DNA from: Bermanella sp044597725 | GTDB lineage: Bacteria; Pseudomonadota; Gammaproteobacteria; Pseudomonadales; Oceanobacteraceae | Reading direction: 5' to 3' | NCBI RefSeq assembly: GCF_044597725.1 | Contig: NZ_CP139003.1 | Coordinates: 3,472,001-3,536,000, forward strand | DNA length: 64,000 nucleotides | Shown here: positions 27,103 to 37,245 of the stretch, piece after piece | How positions within the stretch are numbered: the stretch's first letter is position 1 | Layout of the letters: every line of letters begins with the position of its first letter | Notes under the pieces: model-generated | Databases searched by the model: none | Seen by the model: the letters and a program-made list of their open reading frames with translations, nothing else | What the model was told of the DNA's origin: nothing | Translations under genes and position numbers: made by a program

Positions 27103-28586
27103 TAGTTATCAAGTCCTGACTCGGCCATGGCGACCGCCTTAAATACGGCACGCCCCTTATTCATTGTTTCTTTCCACTCTAGCCTTGGCACACTATCGGC
27201 CACCACGCCTGCACCTGCTTGAATATAAAGCTTGCCATTTTTTACCACAGCAGTGCGAATAGCAATGGCAGTATCCATATTGCCGTTCCAGCCAAGGTAA
27301 CCCACTGCTCCGCCATAAACACCCCGTTTAATAGGTTCCATCTCGTCGATGATTTCCATGGCTCGAATTTTAGGCGCACCACTTAATGTACCTGCCGGAT
27401 GGGCCGCTTTTAATACATCCATAGAAGTCACACCGGGTTTGGCTTTACCCTCAACATTACTGACGATATGCATAACATGGCTATAACGCTCAACCACCAT
27501 TTGATCGCTAACACGTACTTTACCCATTTCACTTACGCGCCCAACATCGTTACGACCAAGGTCAATTAACATGAGATGCTCAGCTATTTCTTTAGGATCA
27601 GACAAAAGCTCTTTTTCTAGAGCAATATCTTCTTCTGGGGTTTGTCCACGATACCGCGTTCCGGCTATGGGTCTCACGGTAATGGTGCCATCTTCAAATC
27701 GCGCCAATATTTCTGGGCTAGAACCCACTACTTGGTGATCCCCTAAATCCATAAAGTACATGTATGGGCTGGGGTTAAGTGTGCGCAAAGCGCGATACAG
27801 GTTTAATGGCTCGGCATGAAATTCAACCGTCATTCGTTGACTGATCACACACTGCATGATGTCACCAGCCAATACATACTCTTTAATTTTATCCACAGCT
27901 TGCAAAAAGTTTTGCTCACCAAAATCAGATTTAAAATCGCTTTCTTCTACGTTACGTGGGCGAATAAGGGGTTGGCCAATGTTACCTTGATATGCGCGAC
28001 GCAACTGACCGCGCATAATAGTGATACGGCGCTTAGCTTTAGCAAACCCGTTTGGATCACTAGGATCAGCAAGGACAATAAAGAAAAGCTTGCCACTTAG
28101 GTTATCAAACACCATGACTTCTTCACTTTGCATAAGAAGTATATCTGGGTTACCAATATCATCTTCGGGACAACTTTCGGCTAAGCGCTTTTCTACATAT
28201 CGAACAACGTCATAGCCAAAATAACCTACTAAACCGCCGTCAAACTTGGGAAGACCCTCTACCGGAGCAACATTAAATTGGCTTTGGTACTGTGCGATAA
28301 AATCCAATGGATCATCCACATCATGGGATTCAATGACCTCATCCTGCTCAACAATTTGTACTTTATGATCAAAGACTTTAAGTACGCGTCGACAAGGTAG
28401 CCCTATCATACTATATCGTCCCCACTTTTCGCCGCCTTGAACCGACTCAAGCAGATATGAGTAGGGGCCTTTGGCTACTTTCAAGTACGCACTCAATGGG
28501 GTGTCTAAGTCGGCCAGCACTTCCTGAAAAACCGGAATACGGTTATAACCTTGCTCAGACAGCTCAGTATATAATTCTGGTGTCAT
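27102..28586 (-). CDS. trpE: Anthranilate synthase component I
   Basis: 494 residues. The N-terminal feedback domain has the tryptophan-binding LLES motif (YSYLLESV); the chorismate-binding domain has IAGTRYRGQTPEED, LSDPKEIAEHLMLIDLGRND and HPAGTLSGAPKIRAMEIIDE. It makes anthranilate from chorismate with ammonia from TrpG. The ATG at 28586 has AGGAA 9 bases upstream; an in-frame start at 28616 does not. First gene of the trpE-channel-trpG-trpD-trpC unit. Confidence 0.97.
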   Translation of the reverse strand: MTPELYTELSEQGYNRIPVFQEVLADLDTPLSAYLKVAKGPYSYLLESVQGGEKWGRYSMIGLPCRRVLKVFDHKVQIVEQDEVIESHDVDDPLDFIAQYQSQFNVAPVEGLPKFDGGLVGYFGYDVVRYVEKRLAESCPEDDIGNPDILLMQSEEVMVFDNLSGKLFFIVLADPSDPNGFAKAKRRITIMRGQLRRAYQGNIGQPLIRPRNVEESDFKSDFGEQNFLQAVDKIKEYVLAGDIMQCVISQRMTVEFHAEPLNLYRALRTLNPSPYMYFMDLGDHQVVGSSPEILARFEDGTITVRPIAGTRYRGQTPEEDIALEKELLSDPKEIAEHLMLIDLGRNDVGRVSEMGKVRVSDQMVVERYSHVMHIVSNVEGKAKPGVTSMDVLKAAHPAGTLSGAPKIRAMEIIDEMEPIKRGVYGGAVGYLGWNGNMDTAIAIRTAVVKNGKLYIQAGAGVVADSVPRLEWKETMNKGRAVFKAVAMAESGLDN

Positions 28587-28894
28587 GGAAATTATTCCTA
28601 AAAAATTCAAATACAAACAGGGGTAATGTAGCGGGCAGGACGCGAGGACAAAAGGTGTTCAGCAAGGTGCAACGCGCCCTGCTACAGCCATCGTTTGACG
28701 TGGAGGCTAATATTAAAACGATTGAGGATAAGTAATATTCTCACCCAAGTAGTCCCGTTTGATTAAAAAGAGCACATACTATACCAGCCTACATTACAGG
28801 CTTAAAGACTATTGCTGTGCTATTTGCGACATTTTTGCTCGTGGCACCTACTCGCGCTATGCTAGGCTGGACAATATCCTTACAGGAGGTACCT
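28587..28894. other. Divergent intergenic region trpE / DUF2970 gene
   Basis: About 308 bases. It must hold the trpE promoter on the minus strand and that of the DUF2970 gene on the plus strand. GTAGCGGGC (from 28628) and GCCCTGCTAC (to 28684) can pair with one bulged base around a loop of about 40 bases. I searched the minus strand for a short leader peptide with adjacent Trp codons and found none, so classical trp attenuation is not supported. Confidence 0.5.
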
Positions 28895-29098
28895 ATGAGT
28901 AAATCCCCCGTGAGCTTTTTAAGCGCACTACTCAGTGTTCTTGCAGCTGCGTTTGGTGTGCAAAAACGTAAAAATATGGAGCGCGACCTCAACGCAAGTA
29001 ACCCCTTTGTTTACGTAGTAGCCGCACTCATATTTGTTACCTTATTTATTGGTGGTATTTTGTTAGTTGTGAACTGGGTGGTTCCTTCCCATTTGTAA
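28895..29098 (+). CDS. DUF2970 small membrane protein
   Basis: 67 residues. The start is fixed by a perfect AGGAGGT 4 bases upstream of the ATG. An amphipathic N-terminal segment (SFLSALLSVLAAAFGVQKRKNMERD) is followed by one strong membrane span (about 40-62). VLAAAFGVQ-x-RKNMERD and the single TM are typical of DUF2970, a family without known function. Its last 53 bases overlap the 3' end of the hydrolase gene on the opposite strand. Confidence 0.85.
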   Translation: MSKSPVSFLSALLSVLAAAFGVQKRKNMERDLNASNPFVYVVAALIFVTLFIGGILLVVNWVVPSHL

Positions 29099-31289
29099 TG
29101 GCTTCAACAATTGTTTTCACTTGGTCATGGCTTCCCTGTGGAAAGTGACACACCCCGTCAGCAAAGATACGCTTCAACTCATCGCCATACGGCGACATAT
29201 CCACAGGGCCATACACTCCTATTTCAATGGCTTCTTGCACTGAAATACGCTCACATAACAAGGTATCACCGCTCAAGTCTTCACCTGCCTCATGCCGCGA
29301 TTGACTAAAATAGGGGTAGTTACGCAAGCAGGCTCCCGCTTGCTCTACATTACTCCAAACATTATTTCCCTCTGCAATAAGCGAACCTTGCTCGTCATAA
29401 CAGCGATCCATGGCATTATTCGGACGAGCGCTCCATAGGTCCTGTCCTGGTTTGCGTTTTGTTAATATCCATTTATCCAATACCGCTAGAGCTTGGGCAA
29501 TGGGTAAGTGTTGAATCACTTGTCTGTGGGGAAGATCTTCGGGTTTCTCGATAGTCCAAATCAACTGTTGATCAGACCGCCCCATGGCATTCTTGATACG
29601 TTGTCGACTAACATGAGAAGCCATACTGTGGTGCATATCGAGCTGCTCATCCAAGTAATGTCGAATATCAATGGTGGGCAAATCTAACCAACCTAAAAAT
29701 ACCATTCCCGATTTATAAGCCGCTTCTGCGGCTATTGGGCTTCCTTTGGTACGAGGGGCATAATCCACCAGCGCGCCTTGATGGCTCATATTGTGCTGAC
29801 TCCAAACCGAAAATCGACGCAAACTTGAGTCACCGCTAATGTGCCAAAACCGACTATTATCCATCTCTGCAACGGGTTTCCATCCGCCTATATGCCGGTT
29901 AATGTGTAGAAAGCGCTGGGCGCTGATTTGCCCGTTTCTTAACGCACGCAAACCATATTGCACCCCTTCATTTCCCCAAAAGCGGCGGCCAAAAGCAAAT
30001 TCATCTGTACCATAAATGTGACTTAAATTCCCCCAATGACTCCAGTCTACTTGCGGTCGAATATTTTGCGCCACTTCATAATACTCAGAAAAGAAAATTG
30101 GGTTATTGATGTGCTGTGCGGAACCTCGCCAGCCATTGGTACATAAACTGGCGCCTTCTGGAAACTGCGAAAAATCACCATTTAATGCGCTTGCAATCCC
30201 TTGCATCCAGCCGTAACGATTTTTAAAACCCGTTCGTGCAAGACTGCCCTCTATCAAGCTTCTCCGTTCCCAGTCTTGCCAATAAGTATCATCACTCAAG
30301 CGATCAAAATAATATTCTAATAATTCACATTCAAGGGCATAGCTAACTTGGCTAATCATGTCAGGGTAAGAATATAGAGGAATCAAACCATCAAACAAAC
30401 CGGGTCGATTTTGCGCCAACAAATATTGCTGAATAGCTCCGCCGGAACCGCCTATAGCAATGGTATAAAGAGGCTTACCATAAGCCGAAATAAACTGCTG
30501 TTTAACGCGCAGTGCCGTATCTTCACTTAGGGTGATATTGTAATGCTGACTGGTTTCGTTACCGGTACTAAAAGCAATTGCATATCCATTTTCTAGCTGC
30601 TGCTGATGCTCAAACAATAGCTTAGATATGTTCACCTTACCTTGCGCACGCCCCACTCCCACACCGCCTTTCATACGATATATCAAGCGTTCGTTCCAAA
30701 CACTCCGGTCAACATTCTGCGGCGTATCGAGGGTGCCAACCGGTAAAGCGATAACGTAAATAAAACGATTTATGCTACCCACCTCTACCCGTATTTGCGC
30801 GGTTTGGGATTCACCTTCTACGTATTGACCCTGCTCATCATCAAAATGATAGTAACGCACCTGTGTGGGTATTTGGCAGTCTTTACTGTAACCTATAATC
30901 TGGTCACTCAATTGACCATTCTCAGAAGCTTTATAGACCTTGATGCCGATACCCTCTTGGTTATCAACCAAAGGCTGACCTAAGCCAGATAAATGCGAAC
31001 CACATAAGAATGGATATTGATTAGGACCCGCAAATAATGGCTCCACCGGACCCACTTGCCCAAGCTCTATTGGAAATGGGAAACGTTCTTGAGGCCGCTC
31101 TATCTGTCGAGGATGAAGCCCTGAATACCCAGGCTGATTGGCTTCACGTTCAAAGCTTGATGGTAAACCAACCACATACTGACTGGCAGGCTTAGGTAAA
31201 AAGCGTTTTTCAAAATGCTGAAACAGCAATAATGCAGCAACCAACAAAGCAACAGTTGAAACCGCAAAGATTGTTATCCATTTTTTCAT
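29046..31289 (-). CDS. DUF6351-type secreted alpha/beta hydrolase
   Basis: 747 residues from the ATG at 31289, which has AAGGA 9 bases upstream. A signal anchor (about 5-24) leads into a large periplasmic domain. The nucleophile elbow is IGGSGGA (Ser282) in YTIAIGGSGGAIQQYLL; several Cys pairs (C96, C138 and later ones) suggest disulfides. The GGSGGAIQQ segment and length agree with DUF6351, a family distantly like secreted 3-hydroxybutyrate oligomer hydrolases. The substrate is unknown. It is monocistronic. Confidence 0.78.
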   Translation of the reverse strand: MKKWITIFAVSTVALLVAALLLFQHFEKRFLPKPASQYVVGLPSSFEREANQPGYSGLHPRQIERPQERFPFPIELGQVGPVEPLFAGPNQYPFLCGSHLSGLGQPLVDNQEGIGIKVYKASENGQLSDQIIGYSKDCQIPTQVRYYHFDDEQGQYVEGESQTAQIRVEVGSINRFIYVIALPVGTLDTPQNVDRSVWNERLIYRMKGGVGVGRAQGKVNISKLLFEHQQQLENGYAIAFSTGNETSQHYNITLSEDTALRVKQQFISAYGKPLYTIAIGGSGGAIQQYLLAQNRPGLFDGLIPLYSYPDMISQVSYALECELLEYYFDRLSDDTYWQDWERRSLIEGSLARTGFKNRYGWMQGIASALNGDFSQFPEGASLCTNGWRGSAQHINNPIFFSEYYEVAQNIRPQVDWSHWGNLSHIYGTDEFAFGRRFWGNEGVQYGLRALRNGQISAQRFLHINRHIGGWKPVAEMDNSRFWHISGDSSLRRFSVWSQHNMSHQGALVDYAPRTKGSPIAAEAAYKSGMVFLGWLDLPTIDIRHYLDEQLDMHHSMASHVSRQRIKNAMGRSDQQLIWTIEKPEDLPHRQVIQHLPIAQALAVLDKWILTKRKPGQDLWSARPNNAMDRCYDEQGSLIAEGNNVWSNVEQAGACLRNYPYFSQSRHEAGEDLSGDTLLCERISVQEAIEIGVYGPVDMSPYGDELKRIFADGVCHFPQGSHDQVKTIVEAITNGKEPPSSQLTKYHQ

Positions 31290-31521
31290 GTAATAATCCT
31301 TAATTCTCATTCATCCATCGTATAGGTAACTCGCACGATCTAGCATAAGATATGGCCATATTTTTTATTCGTTTTCGTACATTTTCACATTCTGTACCAA
31401 CCTAATAGATTATACCTTTTAGTATTAAATTCTATACGGGCTAGTACGTTTTGATCTGACAAGCTTGGTTATTACACTCCCTTACAGTCAGTAACACCTA
31501 TTTTGTGATTTATGTCCTAGA

Positions 31522-32169
31522 ATGAACTTTTATTTTATCGGTAATAACATGAAGAAGTTGCTCAGTTGTTGCCCGGTTGCACGGGACGAGATGCTGCATC
31601 TTATTCCCCACGACTTTCAGTTCGTGCCAGGAAAAAACGTGTCCGCATGGCATGCCAAAGTGTGGTGGCTGCAAGAGAGCAGTGCGCAGGTATGTATGAT
31701 GCGTGGCAAGCAACTTATGGCTTATGGTGGTCACTACGAAGATCGCGACGGCTATTTATCATCAGTGGACCAAGCTTACCGAGAGTGCCGGCAAGTCATG
31801 GCCAGCTACAAGCTAACCGAAGACAGTATTGATAGCCTACAAATTCGCGTAGAAATGGTGCAAATACCGGTATTTCCACTTTTTGCTGAACCGATAAAAT
31901 TTAGCTGGGATAAACGCAACCCGTGGCGCCAATATGATCAGGTTGCTGGTTATTGGAGTGAACTACAGTATCCCGACCAACCTATTTCACCGAAAAATGT
32001 TATTCGCCCTGTCAAAGTACAAACACTGTTGCAAGACCATGTGATTTGGCATTCACGATTACCACAGAAAGAACAGTTAGAAGTAATAGAAACATTTAAA
32101 TCTTGCTGGCACATTGAAACCGCCCCCAACAACATTACAAAATCTAAACGTCATGCACCCCATGAGTAA
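31522..32169 (+). CDS. Hypothetical protein, unknown family
   Basis: 215 residues, soluble, rich in Trp, Tyr and Gln, with Cys residues at the N-terminus (SCCPVARDE). No signal peptide and no motif I recognise. The first ATG lacks a clear ribosome binding site; an alternative ATG lies at 31549. The 3' end overlaps the prmC 3' end on the other strand by 26 bases. Codon use looks like that of its neighbours, which supports a real gene. Confidence 0.6.
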   Translation: MNFYFIGNNMKKLLSCCPVARDEMLHLIPHDFQFVPGKNVSAWHAKVWWLQESSAQVCMMRGKQLMAYGGHYEDRDGYLSSVDQAYRECRQVMASYKLTEDSIDSLQIRVEMVQIPVFPLFAEPIKFSWDKRNPWRQYDQVAGYWSELQYPDQPISPKNVIRPVKVQTLLQDHVIWHSRLPQKEQLEVIETFKSCWHIETAPNNITKSKRHAPHE

Positions 32170-32983
32170 AACGCGGTCTTAACGCCAAGTCCTTCTCCGT
32201 GGCCACTGCATGCCAACCACAATCAACAAAACACGCAGCAACCGTTTCACCTTGATCATAACCATGTTCAATCACTAATACGCCGCCCTTGCACATATAA
32301 GCGCTTGCCTGCTGACAAATAATGCGAATATCCGCCATACCATGGTCGTCAGATATCAATGCGGAACTGGGTTCGAAGCGCACATCACCTTGTTTTAAAT
32401 GCGGATCATCAGGATCAATATAAGGAGGGTTAGAGACGATAAGATCAAACGGCCCTTGGGTAACATTGGAAAACCATTCACTTTGCATAAAGTGTACGTT
32501 ATTCACTTGATTACGCTTAGCATTGCGCTGCGCCAAGGCTACCGATTCAGAAATAAGATCGACGCCATAAACTTGTGCTGAGGGAAATTCTTTGGCCAAT
32601 GCCAACGCTAGTGCTCCAGTTCCCGTACCTAAATCTAAAATGCGTCGTGGACTTGAAATGTTTTCTAGCACCCAATCCACCAGCGCTTCTGTATCGGGTC
32701 GAGGAATAAGGGTGTGAGGACTCACTTCTAAATCTAAATCCCAAAACCCTTGCTGGCCAATAATATAAGCAACGGGCTCCCCTTGGCAGCGGCGTTTTAA
32801 GAGCTCGTCAAACTGTGCCGTTTGCTGCAGATTTAATTCAGTATGGGGATGGGTATAAAGAACGGTTCGAGGTTGCTGAATCACATGCAACAATAGTAAC
32901 TCGGTATCTAGCTGTGCGGTATCACTGTGAATTAATTGGGCGGTGCCGTAGGTCACCGCCTGTTTCAATGTACGCAACGACAT
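32144..32983 (-). CDS. prmC: Release factor glutamine methyltransferase
   Basis: 279 residues. An N-terminal helical domain (about 1-75) binds the release factor; the SAM-binding motif ILDLGTGTGALALAL and the substrate motif NPPYI (about 183-187) define N5-glutamine methyltransferases. It methylates the GGQ glutamine of RF1 and RF2. One base separates it from the prfA stop, so it is co-translated with its substrate's gene. Confidence 0.96.
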   Translation of the reverse strand: MSLRTLKQAVTYGTAQLIHSDTAQLDTELLLLHVIQQPRTVLYTHPHTELNLQQTAQFDELLKRRCQGEPVAYIIGQQGFWDLDLEVSPHTLIPRPDTEALVDWVLENISSPRRILDLGTGTGALALALAKEFPSAQVYGVDLISESVALAQRNAKRNQVNNVHFMQSEWFSNVTQGPFDLIVSNPPYIDPDDPHLKQGDVRFEPSSALISDDHGMADIRIICQQASAYMCKGGVLVIEHGYDQGETVAACFVDCGWHAVATEKDLALRPRFTHGVHDV

Positions 32984-32984
32984 A

Positions 32985-34076
32985 CTAACTATTGTCGCTG
33001 CCCATTGACGCTAATAACTCAGCCTGATGTTCTTGTAATAACGGTTGTACCACCATATCTAATTCACCTTCCATAAGCTCATCCAGCTTATACACAGTTA
33101 GATTAATGCGGTGATCACTCACCCGGCCTTGAGGGTAATTATAGGTACGAATCCGCTCGGAGCGATCACCCGAACCGACTAAACTTTTACGCTCGGCAGC
33201 TTGTTCCGCTTGGGCTTTTTGTACCACTGCATCGTTTAAACGCGTTGCGAGTATCGACATGGCTTTGGCCCGGTTTTTGTGCTGTGAACGTTCTTCTTGG
33301 CACTCCACCACCAATCCCGTGGGAATGTGGGTAATACGAATAGCGGAATCGGTTTTGTTAACGTGCTGACCACCGGCACCACTTGCGCGAAACGTATCAA
33401 TTCGTAAATCGCCTTTATTAATATCCACTTCATCTTCGTTTTCAATTTCAGGCATAACCGCCACAGTACACGCTGACGTATGAATTCGGCCTTGGCTTTC
33501 GGTGGCAGGAACCCGTTGCACACGGTGAGCACCCGATTCAAATTTAAGTTGGCCATATACACCATCACCGGCAATACGCGTTATAATTTCTTTATAGCCA
33601 CCGTGCTCGCCTTCGTTGGCACTCATGACTTCACACTTCCAGCCTCGTTTCTCAGCGTACTTGGTATACATTCTAAACAAATCACCCGAGAAAATAGCAG
33701 CTTCATCACCGCCTGTTCCCGCACGAATTTCCACAATTACGTTTTTACCGTCATTAGGGTCTCTAGGTAGCAAAAGAATTTGTAAAGCATCTTGCAGGCG
33801 CTCAATTTCCTGCTTGGCATGTGTATACTCTTCTTGTCCCATTTCGCGCATTTCAGGATCATCGTCCTTACATAACGCTTCCGCTTCAGAAAGGTTTTCT
33901 TGCGCTTGGGTAAATTCCTCAAACGCTTTTACAACAGGTTCAATCTCGGCATACTCTTTACTTAGTTCACGAAACTTATCCTGATTACCGATAACACTAG
34001 GATCGCTCAGCAGGTGGCCAATCTCTTCGTAGCGTTCAGCCAAGGTTTCAAGTTTTTGTTTTACAGAATCTTTCAT
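32985..34076 (-). CDS. prfA: Peptide chain release factor 1
   Basis: 363 residues. The stop-codon reading motif PAT (RVPATESQGR) marks RF1, which reads UAA and UAG; FRASGAGGQHVNKTDSA holds the peptidyl-hydrolysis GGQ. It ends hemA-prfA-prmC, the usual gammaproteobacterial order, with a 41-base gap to hemA. Confidence 0.97.
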   Translation of the reverse strand: MKDSVKQKLETLAERYEEIGHLLSDPSVIGNQDKFRELSKEYAEIEPVVKAFEEFTQAQENLSEAEALCKDDDPEMREMGQEEYTHAKQEIERLQDALQILLLPRDPNDGKNVIVEIRAGTGGDEAAIFSGDLFRMYTKYAEKRGWKCEVMSANEGEHGGYKEIITRIAGDGVYGQLKFESGAHRVQRVPATESQGRIHTSACTVAVMPEIENEDEVDINKGDLRIDTFRASGAGGQHVNKTDSAIRITHIPTGLVVECQEERSQHKNRAKAMSILATRLNDAVVQKAQAEQAAERKSLVGSGDRSERIRTYNYPQGRVSDHRINLTVYKLDELMEGELDMVVQPLLQEHQAELLASMGSDNS

Positions 34077-34117
34077 ACCAATCTAAGTAACCTAATTATT
34101 AAAAATATCAATCGAAC

Positions 34118-35386
34118 TTATCTTTCACTTACATCGTCATCGTTAAGTTGATAAAGCTCTTGTACCCAATCCATCACTTCTTTTCGCCCTGTGGCGCTGG
34201 CTTCGCGCATTTGCACTGTGGGTTGATGAATTAATTTGTTTGTTAATGTATTCGCCATGGTGGCCAATACTCGCTCTGGGCTCTCTCCATTTTGTAAACG
34301 CTTAGCGGCCTTCTCCATTTCACTATCGCGAATAGTCTCAGCATGTTGTCTAAATGCTTTAAGCGTTGTGACCGCATCAAGAGTACGTAACTGCCGCATA
34401 AAGTCGGCACTGCCAACATCAATAATCTGTTCAGCGTCTTGCGCTGCATGCTGACGTTGGCGCACGTTTTCTTCAATGATGTCTTTCAGGTCATCTACCG
34501 TATAGAGGTATACATCATCAAGTTCATCCACCTCTGGTTCGATATCACGGGGCACGGCAATATCAACCATAAACATGGGCGCATGCTTACGCTTTTTAAG
34601 CGCTCTTTCAACCACCCCTTTACCTAAAATGGGTACAGGAGCAGCGGTGGAGGAAATAACAATATCTGCCTGCGGTAAGGTATCAGCAATATCGGATAAT
34701 AAAATTGCCCTTGCACCAAATTGCTGTGCTAATGCATCTGCTCGGGCTAATGTTCGGTTAGCGACAATAATCTCTTTGACCCCAGCATCCACCAGATGAC
34801 GCGCTACTAAATCAATAGTTTCACCGGCACCAATGAGCAAAGCCTTACTTTCACTTAACTGACTAAAAATACGTTGTGCCAAATTAACCGCAGCATACGC
34901 CACCGATACGGGGTTTTCACCAATGGCGGTTTGGGTGCGTACCTGTTTAGCAATGCTAAAGGTTTGTCGGAATAAGCGCCCGAGTTCAGGCCCCACTGTG
35001 CCCGCTTCTTGCGCCACAGCAAAAGCACTTTTCATTTGCCCTAGTATTTGGGGTTCGCCCAAGATGAGGCTATCGAGACCGCTGGCAACCCGCATAACAT
35101 GTTTAACCGCTTCTTCGCCTGCAAACGTGTAATGACAGGCATCCAATTGCTCTAAAGGCACCTGATGCACTTGTTGTAACCACTGCAAAAGTGCCTTTGG
35201 CACCACGTCGCCGGCACAATAAAGCTCGGTACGATTGCACGTAGATAAGATGGCTATTTCCTCAATACCCGCTTCTTCGCCTACTTGACGCAATTGCGCA
35301 GGTAAATGGTCAGGGGAAAATGCCACCTTTTCGCGGATCGCCACTGGGGCGGTTTTGTGGTTGATACCTAGGGTTATTAGTGCCAT
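34118..35386 (-). CDS. hemA: Glutamyl-tRNA reductase
   Basis: 422 residues. Catalytic Cys50 in LSTCNRTELYC, NADPH-binding LLIGAGETIDLVARHL, and the C-terminal dimerisation helices. It starts tetrapyrrole synthesis by the C5 pathway. It is divergent from the TPR-lolB-ispE unit, as in Pseudomonas. Confidence 0.97.
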   Translation of the reverse strand: MALITLGINHKTAPVAIREKVAFSPDHLPAQLRQVGEEAGIEEIAILSTCNRTELYCAGDVVPKALLQWLQQVHQVPLEQLDACHYTFAGEEAVKHVMRVASGLDSLILGEPQILGQMKSAFAVAQEAGTVGPELGRLFRQTFSIAKQVRTQTAIGENPVSVAYAAVNLAQRIFSQLSESKALLIGAGETIDLVARHLVDAGVKEIIVANRTLARADALAQQFGARAILLSDIADTLPQADIVISSTAAPVPILGKGVVERALKKRKHAPMFMVDIAVPRDIEPEVDELDDVYLYTVDDLKDIIEENVRQRQHAAQDAEQIIDVGSADFMRQLRTLDAVTTLKAFRQHAETIRDSEMEKAAKRLQNGESPERVLATMANTLTNKLIHQPTVQMREASATGRKEVMDWVQELYQLNDDDVSER

Positions 35387-35546
35387 TAATTATCTATATA
35401 GGACGCTTTATTTGGGCCAATTATTTCAAACGTGTAAAAAAGGGACGTATTATAGACATATTTGCACAAAAAATATGGCTTTACTTGCATTATACTGTTC
35501 TAAACACATATAAGATGGGTGTATGTACCCGTTATTGGATCGAACG

Positions 35547-37238
35547 ATGAAACCAGCTGTATTGGCGAGCGCGCTATTGCTAGTCTGCGCTCTGCTCATT
35601 GCCCCTTTTAGCAACGCCTCTGAACGAGAGGATAAGCCTAAAGACTATGGGGTCAACACCTTTTATGCGTTACTGGTGGCAGAAGTTGCAGGTCAGAGGC
35701 AGCTTTATGACCTGGCATTGGGCAATTACCTACTTGAAGCCCACCGCACTCAAGATCCGCAAGTTACCGCTAGGGCCACACAAATCGCCCAGTTTATTGG
35801 TGCCGATCAAGCAGCGCTGGATGCAGCAACCCTTTGGGTAAAACTCGAACCCAGTAATCCACATGGTCAACAGGCCCTTGCCATTGAACTGGCAAAAGCG
35901 GCGCGCTTTCGTGAAGCCAGCATTCATGTGCAAAAAGCACTCAATCTAGAACCCTCTATTGACCTGAACTTCATTAGTGAAATTGGCTCAGATATGAGCG
36001 ATGAGGCACGCCAACTATGGCTCGAAGCCATGTCGCCTCTTACTAGTATGTATCCTGAACATGCGGGGCTCAAATTTCAGCTCAGTGATTTACACTTACT
36101 ACAAGGCAATCATGAGGTTGCACTAGCCTATTGTGAGCAAATTATTCAGCAAGACCCATCATACTACCCAGCTTGGTACTTGAAGGTTCGCTTAGAAACC
36201 AACCAAGAAGATCATAAACAAGCGCTTAAAACTGTGAATCGAGCCCTTAAGCAATTTGAAGGTGATAAGAAGTTCCTTCTCACTCGGGCTCGCCTATATA
36301 TAAAACTCAAACAAATCGAAAAGGCACGTTCAGACTTCCTTGATCTATCTGAAGCCTATCCACGGGATGCCTACATTCTATTACCGTTAGCGCTTACCCA
36401 TATTGAATTAAAAGAATATGCCGCCGCAGAACATGCGCTACAACGTCTCATTAGAGCCGGACAGTTGGTTGATGAGGCTCATTATTATTTGGGTCGAATT
36501 AAACAATACGACGATGACCAAGAAAGTGCATTGCAACATTATTTAGCCATGGATCAAGGCCGTGAATATCTAGCTGCACAAAGCGCCATTATCCAAATTT
36601 ACTTACAACAAGGTGATACCAACGCTGCACTTAAGCATATTCGTCAACAACGAGCCGTTAACCAAGAGCACAAACAAGCCTTTTATTTAATGGAAGTAGA
36701 ACTGCTAAATCGTACCGAACAATATGACCAGGCGATGTTGGTACTAAACCAAGCACTTAATGACTATTCGGACAATACAGACCTTCGGTACAGTCGCGCC
36801 ATGATTAGTGAAAAACTAGGAGACCTGCAACAACTAGAACGTGACTTAGGCTATATTATTGAACAAGACCCAGACAATGCCACTGCCCTCAACGCCCTAG
36901 GCTACACCCTTGCAGACCAAAATGATCGCCTAGACGAAGCACTATCACTTATCAAAAAAGCGTCAGAACTGGCACCCAAAGACCCTGCTATCATTGATAG
37001 CCTAGGCTGGGTTTACTATCGTCTTGGTCGCTACAGCGAGGCATTGTCCATGCTGCAGCAAGCCTATACATTGTTTCCCGACCCAGAAGTGGCGGCACAT
37101 TTAGGCGAAGTACTTTGGGCCGTACAACGCTTAGATGAAGCCAAAGAAATATGGCGCGAAGGGTTGCAAAAAGATCCTACAAGCAAAATAATCCGCGACA
37201 CATTACAGCGTCTAAACGTCAATATGAGTGTCGAATAG
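35547..37238 (+). CDS. Secreted TPR protein upstream of lolB
   Basis: 563 residues from the ATG at 35547 (GGA 7 bases upstream); an alternative ATG at 35523 adds eight residues. A signal peptide ends at about FSNAS. The mature part is a solenoid of about a dozen TPR units, the clearest near the C-terminus (ALNALGYTLADQ, IIDSLGWVYYRLGRYSEAL). This is the conserved TPR protein found next to lolB in Pseudomonas relatives; probable periplasmic or outer-membrane scaffold. The stop is 7 bases before lolB. Confidence 0.88.
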   Translation: MKPAVLASALLLVCALLIAPFSNASEREDKPKDYGVNTFYALLVAEVAGQRQLYDLALGNYLLEAHRTQDPQVTARATQIAQFIGADQAALDAATLWVKLEPSNPHGQQALAIELAKAARFREASIHVQKALNLEPSIDLNFISEIGSDMSDEARQLWLEAMSPLTSMYPEHAGLKFQLSDLHLLQGNHEVALAYCEQIIQQDPSYYPAWYLKVRLETNQEDHKQALKTVNRALKQFEGDKKFLLTRARLYIKLKQIEKARSDFLDLSEAYPRDAYILLPLALTHIELKEYAAAEHALQRLIRAGQLVDEAHYYLGRIKQYDDDQESALQHYLAMDQGREYLAAQSAIIQIYLQQGDTNAALKHIRQQRAVNQEHKQAFYLMEVELLNRTEQYDQAMLVLNQALNDYSDNTDLRYSRAMISEKLGDLQQLERDLGYIIEQDPDNATALNALGYTLADQNDRLDEALSLIKKASELAPKDPAIIDSLGWVYYRLGRYSEALSMLQQAYTLFPDPEVAAHLGEVLWAVQRLDEAKEIWREGLQKDPTSKIIRDTLQRLNVNMSVE

Positions 37239-37245
37239 GATTATT

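Noticed and set aside
28457..28735. 92-residue frame crossing the trpE 5' end
   Set aside because: Mostly antisense to trpE with no ribosome binding site; the part outside trpE is intergenic promoter DNA.
28587..28894. trp attenuator with leader peptide
   Set aside because: No short frame with adjacent Trp codons on the minus strand and no antiterminator pair could be built.
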